From Agrobacterium tumefaciens (GTDB lineage: Bacteria; Pseudomonadota; Alphaproteobacteria; Rhizobiales; Rhizobiaceae), in NCBI GenBank assembly GCA_025559845.1, contig CP048470.1, positions 2,217,001 to 2,281,000 on the forward strand: a stretch of 64,000 nt of DNA, given 5' to 3'. Of the stretch, positions 10,577 to 18,480 are shown one piece after another. The notes beneath the pieces are model-generated. The model ran no database searches and had not been told where the DNA came from. It worked only from the letters and a program-made list of their open reading frames with translations. Every line of letters begins with the position of its first letter. Within the stretch, counting starts at the first letter, position 1. The translations under genes and the position numbers were made by a program.

Positions 10577-13500
10577 TCAGGCGGCGACCGTTTCCGGTCG
10601 CTCGGGAAGATCCGTTTTTTCGGGCGCAGCCTGCTGCTCTTGCCTTTTTTTCCTGGAGAACCTCCGCTTCAAGAAACCGCCAAAGCGGTCCATCTCCACG
10701 AAAATCACAGGCGTGATAAAGAGTGTCAGCAGTTGTGAGACGATAAGTCCGCCGACGACTGCAATCCCGAGCGGCTGGCGCAATTCAGAGCTTGCGCCTG
10801 ACCCCAGCGCGATAGGCAACGCTCCGAGCAGGGCACAAAACGTTGTCATCATGATCGGCCGGAAACGCCTTACACAGGCTTCGTGGATTGCACGGGGCGC
10901 CGGTTCACTTTTGTTGCGCATCAGTTCAACGGCAACATCGATCATCATGATCGCATTCTTCTTCACAATGCCGATCAGCATCAGTAGCCCAATCAACGCG
11001 ATGATCGAGAAGTCCATCCCCATGACCTTCAGCGCTATCAACGCGCCAAATGCCGCTGCCGGTAAGCCCGACAAGATGGTCAGTGGGTGAATGAAGCTTT
11101 CGTAGAGCACTCCGAGAACGACATAGATCGTTAGAACTGCAGCAAGGATAAGTATCCCGGTATTGCCTTGGCTTTGCTGAAAAATTGCGGCTGTTCCGCC
11201 GTAACTGGTGAACACGTCCTGTGGTAGTCCGATTGTTGCCTTGATCTCATCGATACGCTTGGTCGCGTCAGACAGTGCAGCACCCTCCGGCAGGTTAAAC
11301 GAGATTGTGGTGGAAACGAGCTGGCCTGTTTGGTTGATGGTCACCGGCGCCTGAGTTCGGGTCAACATCGCGAAATTGGAAAGCGGAACCAGCGCTCCCG
11401 ATTTTGTGGAAAGAATGTTTATGTCGCTCAGGAAATCGTCATTCCAAGGTTTGGAACTGTCGAATTCAACGATCACATCGTAGCTGTCGCCGGTCGATTG
11501 GATCTGTGCGGCTGTGTAGCCGCCGAAGGACATTTCAAGGGTCTTGCGCAACTGGTCATTGGTAATGCCGAATGCGGCGGCCTTTTCCGGGTCGACCGTG
11601 ATTGTTGCCGCGATAGCGCCATTCTGGGCGTCCGATGTTACGGCTGTGAATGCGTGGTCGCGGCGCATCGCTTCCATGAGCTTGCCTGACCACTCGTTCG
11701 TGGTATCCGCGTTCAGCCCTTGTACGACCAACTGGTACTGGCTGGCTGAACTTCGGCCGCCAAAACGCAGACTTTGCTGCGGGTTGATGTAGGTCCGGAT
11801 ACCGGCAATCTTGGAAGTTGCTTGACCAAGTTCGGCAAGTATCTGTGACAGAGGTGCGCGCTCCTCCTTCGGTTTCAGTTCGACGAACATCGAGCCGTTG
11901 TTCAGCGGATTGCGTGAGTTACCGCCGACAATTGAGGTCACATGCACGACAGCAGGATTCTTGCGGATCGCATCTGCGACCTGTGCCTGCAGATCGCGCA
12001 TTGCACTATAGGAAATGTCTTCGCGTCCCTGCGTCGAGACAGAGAGACGCCCGATATCTTCTTGGGGGAAGAAACTTGAGGGCAGGGTTTGAAACAGTAG
12101 GGCTGAGGCGGCGATTGAAGCCAGAAAAGAAGAAAGGACGACCACGCGGTGAGACAGGCACCAGCCAACGGCTTTGCCGTAAAGACGTAAGGTACGTTCA
12201 AATCCCTGATCGAACCATCGGATGATAGCTGGTGGCTTGGATGAATGGCCAGAAAGTCGAGAGGCCAGCATCGGTGTCACAGTCAGTGAGACGAGTGCGG
12301 ATGCCATGATCGCGAGAGTGACGACCATGCCGAACTCGTTGAACAATCGGCCGATAACGCCACCCATGAGGAGGATGGGGATGAAGACGGCAACAAGAGA
12401 GACGGACATGGAAAGGATTGTGCCGCTCACTTCGGCGGCGCCCTGCAGCGCTGCCTCACGCATAGGTAAACCCTCTTCATGGAGGCGCAGAATATTTTCC
12501 AGCATCACGATCGCATCATCCACGACGAGACCTACCGATAATGTCAACCCGAGCAGAGAGATGTTGTCGATACTGTAGCCGAGGACATACATGGCCCCAA
12601 AAGCGGTAATCAACGACAATGGTACGGCGAGGCCTGGAATGATCGTCGCAGTCAGATGGCCTGTGAAAAGATAAATGACAGCCACGACAAGGCCGATGGT
12701 CAAGAAGAGCGTGAATTGAACGTCCGAAATGGCGTCTTTGATCGCAGTCGAGGCGTCGTTCATCACGTTGATATTGACGGACGGTGGCAATTGTTGACGA
12801 AGCGAGGGGAGCTTCGCTTTGATCGCGTCCACAACGTCTACCGTGTTGGCATCCGGTTGGCGTTGCACGGCGAGAATGATGGCCTGTTCGCCGTCGAACC
12901 AGCTTCCGGCGTCGGTGTTGGCGATGCTGTCTGTTACTTTTGCGACGTCGCCAAGATGGATCGGAGCGTCATTATGAGTTGCAATTACCAGTGAACGGAA
13001 GGCGTCGGCGTCGGTGCGCTGTGTGTCTGCCTGTATCGTCAGTCGCTGAGCATCGTTTTGCAATGCTCCGACCGGGGCCTGATTGTTTGCCTGTGCGATT
13101 GCCGTCGTCACCGTATCGACACCAAGCCCACGCGCCTGGAGCTCTGCTGGGTCGAGCCCAACGCGCACCGCGTAGGTTTGTGCGCCGTAGATTGAAACCT
13201 GCGCGACACCCGAAATTGTGGACAGAAGTGGCGAGATGATATCCTCGGCGATCTCGTCCACCTTGCTCGTCGGCATCTCCTTGCTGTTGACTGCCAACAA
13301 CAAAACTGGAGCATCCGCAGGGTTCGTTTTGCGGTAACTCGGCGTCGTTGTCATGTTGCTCGGCAATTGCCGTTGCGCGCGAGAAATGGCTGCCTGAACG
13401 TCGGCCGCGGCAGCATCGATGTCGCGGTTCAGATCGAACTGCAGCACGATGGAACTGTTGCCAAGTGTATTGGTTGCGCTGATTTCACTCACGCCCGGAA

Positions 13501-13717
13501 TGGTATCGAACTGCTTGACCAGAGGTGTTGTCACCGACGTTGCCATCGTCTGCGGCGACGCACCGGTCAACGATGACGAAACACTGATTGTCGGAAAATC
13601 GACCTTAGGCAGTGCCGCAACAGGCAGAAGTCGGAAACCGGCAAGGCCGGCCAGAATGAGCCCGATGGCAAGCAAGGTCGTCGCAACAGGGCGATTGATG
13701 CAAAAGCTGGGTATCAT
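10577..13717 (-). CDS. RND multidrug efflux transporter (HAE1/MdtC type)
   Basis: A 1046-residue inner-membrane proton antiporter of the hydrophobe/amphiphile RND class. It begins with MIPSFCINRPVATTLLAIGL, has two large periplasmic loops and about 12 helices. The proton-relay acids in helix 4 (GLVVDDAIVMLEN) and the helix-10 lysine (GIVKKNAIMMID) are intact. The sequence resembles MdtB/MdtC more than AcrB. It overlaps the adaptor gene by an ATGA, so both are co-translated. No outer-membrane channel is encoded nearby, so a TolC-type protein from elsewhere must complete the pump. Confidence 0.92.
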   Translation of the reverse strand: MIPSFCINRPVATTLLAIGLILAGLAGFRLLPVAALPKVDFPTISVSSSLTGASPQTMATSVTTPLVKQFDTIPGVSEISATNTLGNSSIVLQFDLNRDIDAAAADVQAAISRAQRQLPSNMTTTPSYRKTNPADAPVLLLAVNSKEMPTSKVDEIAEDIISPLLSTISGVAQVSIYGAQTYAVRVGLDPAELQARGLGVDTVTTAIAQANNQAPVGALQNDAQRLTIQADTQRTDADAFRSLVIATHNDAPIHLGDVAKVTDSIANTDAGSWFDGEQAIILAVQRQPDANTVDVVDAIKAKLPSLRQQLPPSVNINVMNDASTAIKDAISDVQFTLFLTIGLVVAVIYLFTGHLTATIIPGLAVPLSLITAFGAMYVLGYSIDNISLLGLTLSVGLVVDDAIVMLENILRLHEEGLPMREAALQGAAEVSGTILSMSVSLVAVFIPILLMGGVIGRLFNEFGMVVTLAIMASALVSLTVTPMLASRLSGHSSKPPAIIRWFDQGFERTLRLYGKAVGWCLSHRVVVLSSFLASIAASALLFQTLPSSFFPQEDIGRLSVSTQGREDISYSAMRDLQAQVADAIRKNPAVVHVTSIVGGNSRNPLNNGSMFVELKPKEERAPLSQILAELGQATSKIAGIRTYINPQQSLRFGGRSSASQYQLVVQGLNADTTNEWSGKLMEAMRRDHAFTAVTSDAQNGAIAATITVDPEKAAAFGITNDQLRKTLEMSFGGYTAAQIQSTGDSYDVIVEFDSSKPWNDDFLSDINILSTKSGALVPLSNFAMLTRTQAPVTINQTGQLVSTTISFNLPEGAALSDATKRIDEIKATIGLPQDVFTSYGGTAAIFQQSQGNTGILILAAVLTIYVVLGVLYESFIHPLTILSGLPAAAFGALIALKVMGMDFSIIALIGLLMLIGIVKKNAIMMIDVAVELMRNKSEPAPRAIHEACVRRFRPIMMTTFCALLGALPIALGSGASSELRQPLGIAVVGGLIVSQLLTLFITPVIFVEMDRFGGFLKRRFSRKKRQEQQAAPEKTDLPERPETVAA

Positions 13718-15015
13718 TGGTCACCAGCCGTTTTCCGGGAGAGATTGTCGGCAAGCGTGTTGTGATCACCCGCCTTGCCAGAGAACTGCTCATTGACGAA
13801 TTGTCCGTCTGTCAGTTCTGACTGGCCTTCGACGATGACATGTTCGCCACCGTCAAGGCCGCTTGCGATTGCGGTGAGGTCAGCGTTCGAGCGGGCTACC
13901 TTCACTTCGTTCATGTGAACATGATGGCTTTCATCAACTGTATAGACGAAATCACCTTTCGGTCCCGGGCGCACCGCGACCGTCGGCAAGACGATCATCT
14001 CCTTGTTTGACGTGAAGTGGGTGGTAACGTTGACAGACTGGCCGGGCCACAAAAGACCGCGATCGTTCTTGAATTCGGCCTTGGCGAGAACTGCGCCTGA
14101 TGTCTGGTCGACCGTGTTGTCGTAGAAGCGCAGAGTGCCGTGCAGAGCTTCGCCGCCGGTTGCTGCAGGATCAACATCGACGACCGTATCCTTCTGAAGA
14201 CCTTCTCTAAGTTCTGGAAGATAACGCTGAGAGAGCCGGTAGCTTACCGAGATGGGATCGTATTTGGTGATTGTCACAACGCTGACGCCGGCACTTAGAT
14301 AGGCTCCGGGACTGACACTGATATCGCCGAGCCTTCCGTCGAAAGGTGCGCGAATTTCCATGTGCTCAAGGGACACCTGATCGGCGGCAAGTGTAGCGCG
14401 ATCAGCACCAATCTTGGCGTTCGCCGAGTCACGCGCTGCCCGAGCCTGGTCGAGTGCCTGCTGTGATTCCGCGCTTTGTTTGACGAGGTTGGCAGCGCGT
14501 TGGAATGCTGCCTCCGTCTGTTCAAGTGTCGCCTGGTCGGCTGCGATATTTGCCTTGTCTTTATCGACTGCTGCGCTCGCGATGCGATCATCCATTTTAA
14601 GGATGAGATCACCTGCCTTGATGTGCTGCCCATCATTCGCAGAAATCTGCGTTACCAATCCTGCCTGAAGCGGCGCAATGTTGGTTATGTCTGCGGCCAC
14701 CGCCCAGCCTGTTGCTGACACGTCCATCGGCAGTGTGTCTTTGCCGGCTGCGATGGTGCTGACGGTCGGCGGACCGCCGTTGCGACGGCCTGCGCCCTGC
14801 CTTTGACCGCCTTGCTGGCGTCCACTTTCCGTCGTTGCCGCCTGCTGACTTGTTCCAGGAACGGTGTGATCCGTATCAGGTAGCTGTTGGTGAGAGGCTG
14901 GTTTGGCAAAATTCTTGAGGTAGGGGATCTCGTCAAGAGGTAACCGATCCCTGTAGGTCCATGCGCCTGTCGCCACAACAGCAACGACGCAAACAGTGGT
15001 CCAGAAACGTTTCAT
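13714..15015 (-). CDS. RND efflux periplasmic adaptor (HlyD/MdtA type)
   Basis: A 433-residue membrane fusion protein. It has an N-terminal membrane anchor (TTVCVVAVVATGAWTY), a Gln/Gly-rich linker (QQGGQRQGAGRRNGG), a lipoyl-like half motif (NIAPLQAGLVTQISANDGQH), a coiled hairpin (about 150-215) and the second half motif (IRAPFDGRLGDISVSPG). It joins the RND pump to an outer-membrane channel. It is the first gene of the two-gene operon, and about 200 bp without a gene precede it. Confidence 0.92.
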   Translation of the reverse strand: MKRFWTTVCVVAVVATGAWTYRDRLPLDEIPYLKNFAKPASHQQLPDTDHTVPGTSQQAATTESGRQQGGQRQGAGRRNGGPPTVSTIAAGKDTLPMDVSATGWAVAADITNIAPLQAGLVTQISANDGQHIKAGDLILKMDDRIASAAVDKDKANIAADQATLEQTEAAFQRAANLVKQSAESQQALDQARAARDSANAKIGADRATLAADQVSLEHMEIRAPFDGRLGDISVSPGAYLSAGVSVVTITKYDPISVSYRLSQRYLPELREGLQKDTVVDVDPAATGGEALHGTLRFYDNTVDQTSGAVLAKAEFKNDRGLLWPGQSVNVTTHFTSNKEMIVLPTVAVRPGPKGDFVYTVDESHHVHMNEVKVARSNADLTAIASGLDGGEHVIVEGQSELTDGQFVNEQFSGKAGDHNTLADNLSRKTAGDQ

Positions 15016-15216
15016 CTGGCAATTCCGCTAGATCAGCAGGTCATGCTTCCCGAACATGCGCGGCAAGCCTTTGTGTCGGCTTTATTGCACAAGACACCCA
15101 AAGGCCCGCGAAATCACCTTAAACTTTTGTAATGGCTCGCACCCGAGGATATGCGTGAAGGACCCGGCCTAGCAGCATGAACCGATGTTCTCGTAGGTGC
15201 TGCCCACAAAGAACCT

Positions 15217-15891
15217 CTATTTCGTCATGCGCGTGGACGTTTCAACGACATCTGTAGAATCCACGATGCCGGGGATATCTGTCGTAAAAAAGGGCACTTT
15301 GTATCCTTGCCGCACACCCTCGTTTTCGGCAATGTTTCGGTACCATTGTAGAACATGGGGAAACTCTGAAAGTTCGATCTTGTGACGTGCGAAGCGGGAC
15401 ACCCATGGCCAAAGTGCGATGTCGGCGATGGAGTAACTGCCGGCAACGTAATCGAAGCCCGCCAGTCTATCGTTCAAAGTTGCATAGAGCCGGCGTGTAT
15501 CGAGTGCGAAACGGTCTTCCGCGAATGGCGCGCTTCCGGCGTTATACGTCAGAAAATAATGGGCGTAGCCCAGCGTAGGGCCAAAATTTGAAGATTGCCA
15601 CATCAGCCATTCTATGACGGAAAGCCGTAATGTGTCGTCGCGTGGCAAGAGGCGACCGGTTTTCTCTGCAAGGTAAAGCAGAATTGCATTCGATTCCGTG
15701 AGAACCGTTCCGTTGTCATGATCGACGATCGCCGGGATTTTGGCGCCAGGATTGATCCTCAGATAATCAGGCGAAAATTGCTTCCCCTTCTCAATATCTA
15801 TCGCATGTACGCAGTAGGGAAGGCCGAGTTCCTCCAACGCAATTGATATCTTCAGTCCGTTAGGGGTGATCCAGGTGTAGAGATCGATCAT
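15217..15891 (-). CDS. Nu-class glutathione S-transferase / disulfide reductase (YfcG-like)
   Basis: A 224-residue cytosolic GST. The N-terminal thioredoxin fold starts MIDLYTWITPNGLKI. Thr9 and Asn11 take the place of a catalytic Tyr/Ser, as in YfcG/YghU-type enzymes that reduce disulfides with glutathione. NPGAKIPAIVD (cis-Pro) and LTESNAILLYLAEKTG are family motifs; the C-terminal half is the helical domain (YSIADIALWPWV). It lies 3 nt after the ArsR gene, so they are co-transcribed. Adjacent monooxygenase genes suggest a role in sulfur or thiol stress, which is inference. Confidence 0.85.
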   Translation of the reverse strand: MIDLYTWITPNGLKISIALEELGLPYCVHAIDIEKGKQFSPDYLRINPGAKIPAIVDHDNGTVLTESNAILLYLAEKTGRLLPRDDTLRLSVIEWLMWQSSNFGPTLGYAHYFLTYNAGSAPFAEDRFALDTRRLYATLNDRLAGFDYVAGSYSIADIALWPWVSRFARHKIELSEFPHVLQWYRNIAENEGVRQGYKVPFFTTDIPGIVDSTDVVETSTRMTK

Positions 15892-15894
15892 GGC

Positions 15895-16260
15895 TTAGTC
15901 GAACATCGGTTCGTCCATCCGGAAATCCCGCAACGACTTCTTTCCGGTCACATCGGATAAATCGTTGTAGAATCCGCGCAATGTCGAGACCAGATCGACA
16001 ATACGGGGGTCGGTCACCCGGTAAATCACTGCTTTACCCTCACGCGTCCCGTCTATTACGCCTGCTGCGCGCAATTCCGATAGCTGCTGCGACAAGGTCG
16101 GTTGTTGTATCCCGAGTTCGAACTCAAGAGCTGAAACAGAAGCCTCCCGTTCCATCAGGTAACAGACGATCGCCAAGCGGTTGGCATTGGCAATCAATTT
16201 CAAAAGGTCGCTCGCTTCGCCGACGCTGCGACAAATGCGATTTGAGATCGGTTTTGTCAT
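15895..16260 (-). CDS. ArsR-family winged-helix repressor (BigR/SqrR-like)
   Basis: A 121-residue ArsR-type regulator. The helix-turn-helix is VSALEFELGIQQPTLSQQLSELRAAGVI followed by the wing GTREGKAVIYRV. It resembles the BigR/SqrR/YgaV group that senses persulfides through two cysteines. The first, Cys33 in AIVCYLM, is present. The second, expected near the end of the last helix, is replaced in FYNDL. An extra Cys10 exists. It is probably the repressor of its own GST operon and of the divergent sulfonate operon, because the same 17-bp repeat precedes both. Confidence 0.85.
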   Translation of the reverse strand: MTKPISNRICRSVGEASDLLKLIANANRLAIVCYLMEREASVSALEFELGIQQPTLSQQLSELRAAGVIDGTREGKAVIYRVTDPRIVDLVSTLRGFYNDLSDVTGKKSLRDFRMDEPMFD

Positions 16261-16281
16261 TTGAATAGCCGCTTTTCACAT

Positions 16282-16298
16282 TATAAAAACATAGATTG
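16282..16298 (+). promoter_or_regulatory. 17-bp repeat, copy 1 (arsR-GST promoter)
   Basis: TATAAAAACATAGATTG, 21 nt upstream of the ArsR start. It matches the copy at 16431-16447 at 15 of 17 positions, in the same orientation. Likely binding site for the ArsR protein. Confidence 0.6.
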
Positions 16299-16430
16299 TA
16301 TTTCCTTTAATTTCAACGTGCTGATTTCCGTTTCGATCCGGTGCGGTAACTTTTTTAAAATCGATAAAGAATATGGATTTCTCTTTCCTTTGTTGCTCAC
16401 TTCCCGCGAAAATGTTCCTCGCAAACGATC

Positions 16431-16447
16431 TATAAAAAAGTAGATTG
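16431..16447 (+). promoter_or_regulatory. 17-bp repeat, copy 2 (sulfonate operon promoter)
   Basis: TATAAAAAAGTAGATTG, ending 21 nt before the SsuA-like start at 16469. Both copies therefore lie at the same distance from their divergent genes, so one regulator probably controls both sides. Confidence 0.6.
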
Positions 16448-16468
16448 ATCTGGAAATGAGGTGGCGTC

Positions 16469-17323
16469 ATGAAAATCGGGGTACATCCCAATAATCTCCA
16501 TTTGCGGCTCGCCCGGCTTTGGCCGGATGCGTTCAAGTCGTTCGATCCTGAGTTCGTACTTTACAAGGAAGGAAGGGATACAGCGTCCTTGCTTGAAAAG
16601 GGTGATATCCACTTCGGTGGAACCGGATCGACCCCACCAATTGAGGCCGATGCCCGAGGGCTTGGAGTAGCCTATATCGCTGCATCCGCGCCAAGGCCCG
16701 CCAACGGTGCGATACTTGTCCGCAAGGACAGCCACATCCGCTCTGTTGCCGATCTAGTGGGGCGGGATATTTCACTGATTGACGGCTCGTTCCATACTTA
16801 CCTTCTTGCTCGAAGTCTCGAAGGCGAAGGACTGGGCTTATCCGACGTAACAAGGATCGAAAGCGGTGACAGCGATTCACTGCGAGATCTCGTAGACGGG
16901 CGGGTCGATGCATGGGTTACCATGTCTCCACGGCTTGAGAAGGCTCTTGATCACGAGGCTTTGCGTGTCCTTGTTCGTTGCGGCTCCACAATTCCGAACC
17001 GTTCCCTGTTCTGGACGCTTGGGCATCACGAATTTTCTGCCGAAAAGGTCGCGGCCGTTGCCTGCGAACTTGATCGCATTGGTCAGTTGGTTATGGCGGA
17101 TATAAAAGGAGCGGCTGCCCTTCTTGCCAACCAATCAGGCAGCGAAGGGGATGCACAATTCTGGGAAAAAGTGCTTCGCTCTCGAGATCTCTCTGTTGGT
17201 CCGGCAACGCCGGAAATCCTTGCTGAACAGCAGCAGGAAGCCGACACGCTCTACCGACATGGACATTTCAAGTCACCGGTGCAGACCGGGGTGTCGCTCG
17301 AAAGCCTTGGAGTGAAAAATTGA
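16469..17323 (+). CDS. SsuA/TauA-like sulfonate-binding protein without signal peptide
   Basis: A 284-residue protein of the NMT1/SsuA fold. Typical pieces are MKIGVHPNN at the start, FGGTGSTPPI (about 48-57; SsuA has STGDIPPI), VADLVGRDISL and VDAWVTMSPRLEK. No export signal is present: translation starts directly at the first mature strand, and an in-frame stop lies four codons upstream. The protein is therefore cytoplasmic. It overlaps the monooxygenase gene by 4 nt. It could be an enzyme, as the SBP-fold desulfinase DszB is, or a ligand-presenting or sensing protein. The DszB nucleophile cysteine is not present at the corresponding position, where His6 stands. Confidence 0.8.
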   Translation: MKIGVHPNNLHLRLARLWPDAFKSFDPEFVLYKEGRDTASLLEKGDIHFGGTGSTPPIEADARGLGVAYIAASAPRPANGAILVRKDSHIRSVADLVGRDISLIDGSFHTYLLARSLEGEGLGLSDVTRIESGDSDSLRDLVDGRVDAWVTMSPRLEKALDHEALRVLVRCGSTIPNRSLFWTLGHHEFSAEKVAAVACELDRIGQLVMADIKGAAALLANQSGSEGDAQFWEKVLRSRDLSVGPATPEILAEQQQEADTLYRHGHFKSPVQTGVSLESLGVKN

Positions 17324-18450
17324 ACGTTTTCTGGTACATGTGCGCTCCAGATGGTGCCTATCCCTGGCAGCCCGAAGGTTCCCGCAAGGTTGATCTCGGC
17401 TATTACAAGCAGTTGGCGCTTGCTTATGACCAACTCGGTTACACCGGCGCCTTGTTTGCGACGGGGGCCCATGATGTCTGGGTCCTGGCTGGTGCACTTC
17501 TGTCCTATACGGAGCGGTTGAAGCTCCTGGTCGCGATCCATCCAGGGCTCGTTGCGCCGACACTGCTTGGTAAAATGGCAGCAACCTTGCAGGAGTTTTC
17601 ACGCGGGCGGTTGTTGATTAACGTCGTCTCAGGCGATGCGAAAATGCTTGGCGCTTACGGGATGACGATGCCGCATGACGAGCGCTACGACATGGCCGAC
17701 GAATACCTGCAGATTTGGCATCGGCTGTTTTCTGGCGATACGGTGAATTTCGACGGAAAGTATTTCAAAACCGAGGGAGCAAAGCTTGCACTGCCGGTTG
17801 GACAGGGAATTGAGCCACCGCCATTGTGGTTCGGCGGATCGTCAGACAAGGCGATCGAGGTTGCCGCAAAACACGTTGAAACCTATCTTTCCTGGGGTGA
17901 AACGCCGGAACAGATCGGAGCGAAAATCGAGATCGTAAAGGCACGCGCCGAAAAACTCGGGCGTAACCTGGAATACGGTATACGCCTTTATGTTATCGTG
18001 CGTGATACGGACGAAGAAGCATGGGAAGCGGCTGCCGACCTTTATAAAAGGATGGACGCAACTGCGATTGCCGCCAATCAGCGCTTTGTCGGGAAAACGG
18101 ATTCTGTTGGCCAGCAGCGTATGACTGCGCTTCATGGTGGCAACAAGCCACAGGATCTCCGCGATCTGGAAATCGCGCCAAACCTATGGGCAGGTATCGG
18201 CCTTGTGAGACCAGGTCCTGGGACAGCCATTGTTGGATCACCTGACACAGTTATCCGCACACTTGAGGCTTATCGCAAGGCGGGCGTAGAGACCTTCATC
18301 CTGTCCGGGATGCCGCTGCTTGAGGAAGCGTTTCGCTTCGGCGAAAAGGTTTTACCGCGACTTGACGTTTCGCGAGAGATATCTGCTGCAAAACAGTTTA
18401 CCTGGTCGACCCTGTTTGATCGTGACCTTACTGCGACAAAAGCATCGTGA
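17320..18450 (+). CDS. SsuD-like FMNH2-dependent monooxygenase with divergent active site
   Basis: A 376-residue luciferase-like monooxygenase clearly related to alkanesulfonate monooxygenase (TDSVGQQRMTALHGG, NLWAGIGLVRPGPGTAIVG, TYLSWGETPEQ). Relative to E. coli SsuD from memory, Arg222 and Arg297 are kept. The catalytic His is Tyr224 (GIRLYVIV), the catalytic Tyr is Met331 (LSGMPLLEEA) and the Cys54 loop is shortened (TGAHDVW). It starts with TTG at 17320, overlapping the previous stop (TTGA); an ATG at 17338 would remove the first strand. A different sulfur substrate or reaction is likely. No flavin reductase is in this operon; SmoA might serve. Confidence 0.85.
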   Translation: MNVFWYMCAPDGAYPWQPEGSRKVDLGYYKQLALAYDQLGYTGALFATGAHDVWVLAGALLSYTERLKLLVAIHPGLVAPTLLGKMAATLQEFSRGRLLINVVSGDAKMLGAYGMTMPHDERYDMADEYLQIWHRLFSGDTVNFDGKYFKTEGAKLALPVGQGIEPPPLWFGGSSDKAIEVAAKHVETYLSWGETPEQIGAKIEIVKARAEKLGRNLEYGIRLYVIVRDTDEEAWEAAADLYKRMDATAIAANQRFVGKTDSVGQQRMTALHGGNKPQDLRDLEIAPNLWAGIGLVRPGPGTAIVGSPDTVIRTLEAYRKAGVETFILSGMPLLEEAFRFGEKVLPRLDVSREISAAKQFTWSTLFDRDLTATKAS

Positions 18451-18480
18451 AACAGAGATTGCTAAACCGGAACTCCAATC

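Noticed and set aside
10556..10586. Inverted repeat CGCCGC with GCGGCG between smoA and the RND gene as a terminator
   Set aside because: It runs into the RND coding end, the inner pairing leaves a one-base loop and there is no T run; too weak to list.
16469..17323. Identification of the SsuA-like protein as a DszB desulfinase
   Set aside because: The FGG motif and cytoplasmic location are suggestive, but the DszB nucleophile Cys and active-site Arg are not present at the matching positions; kept only as an idea.
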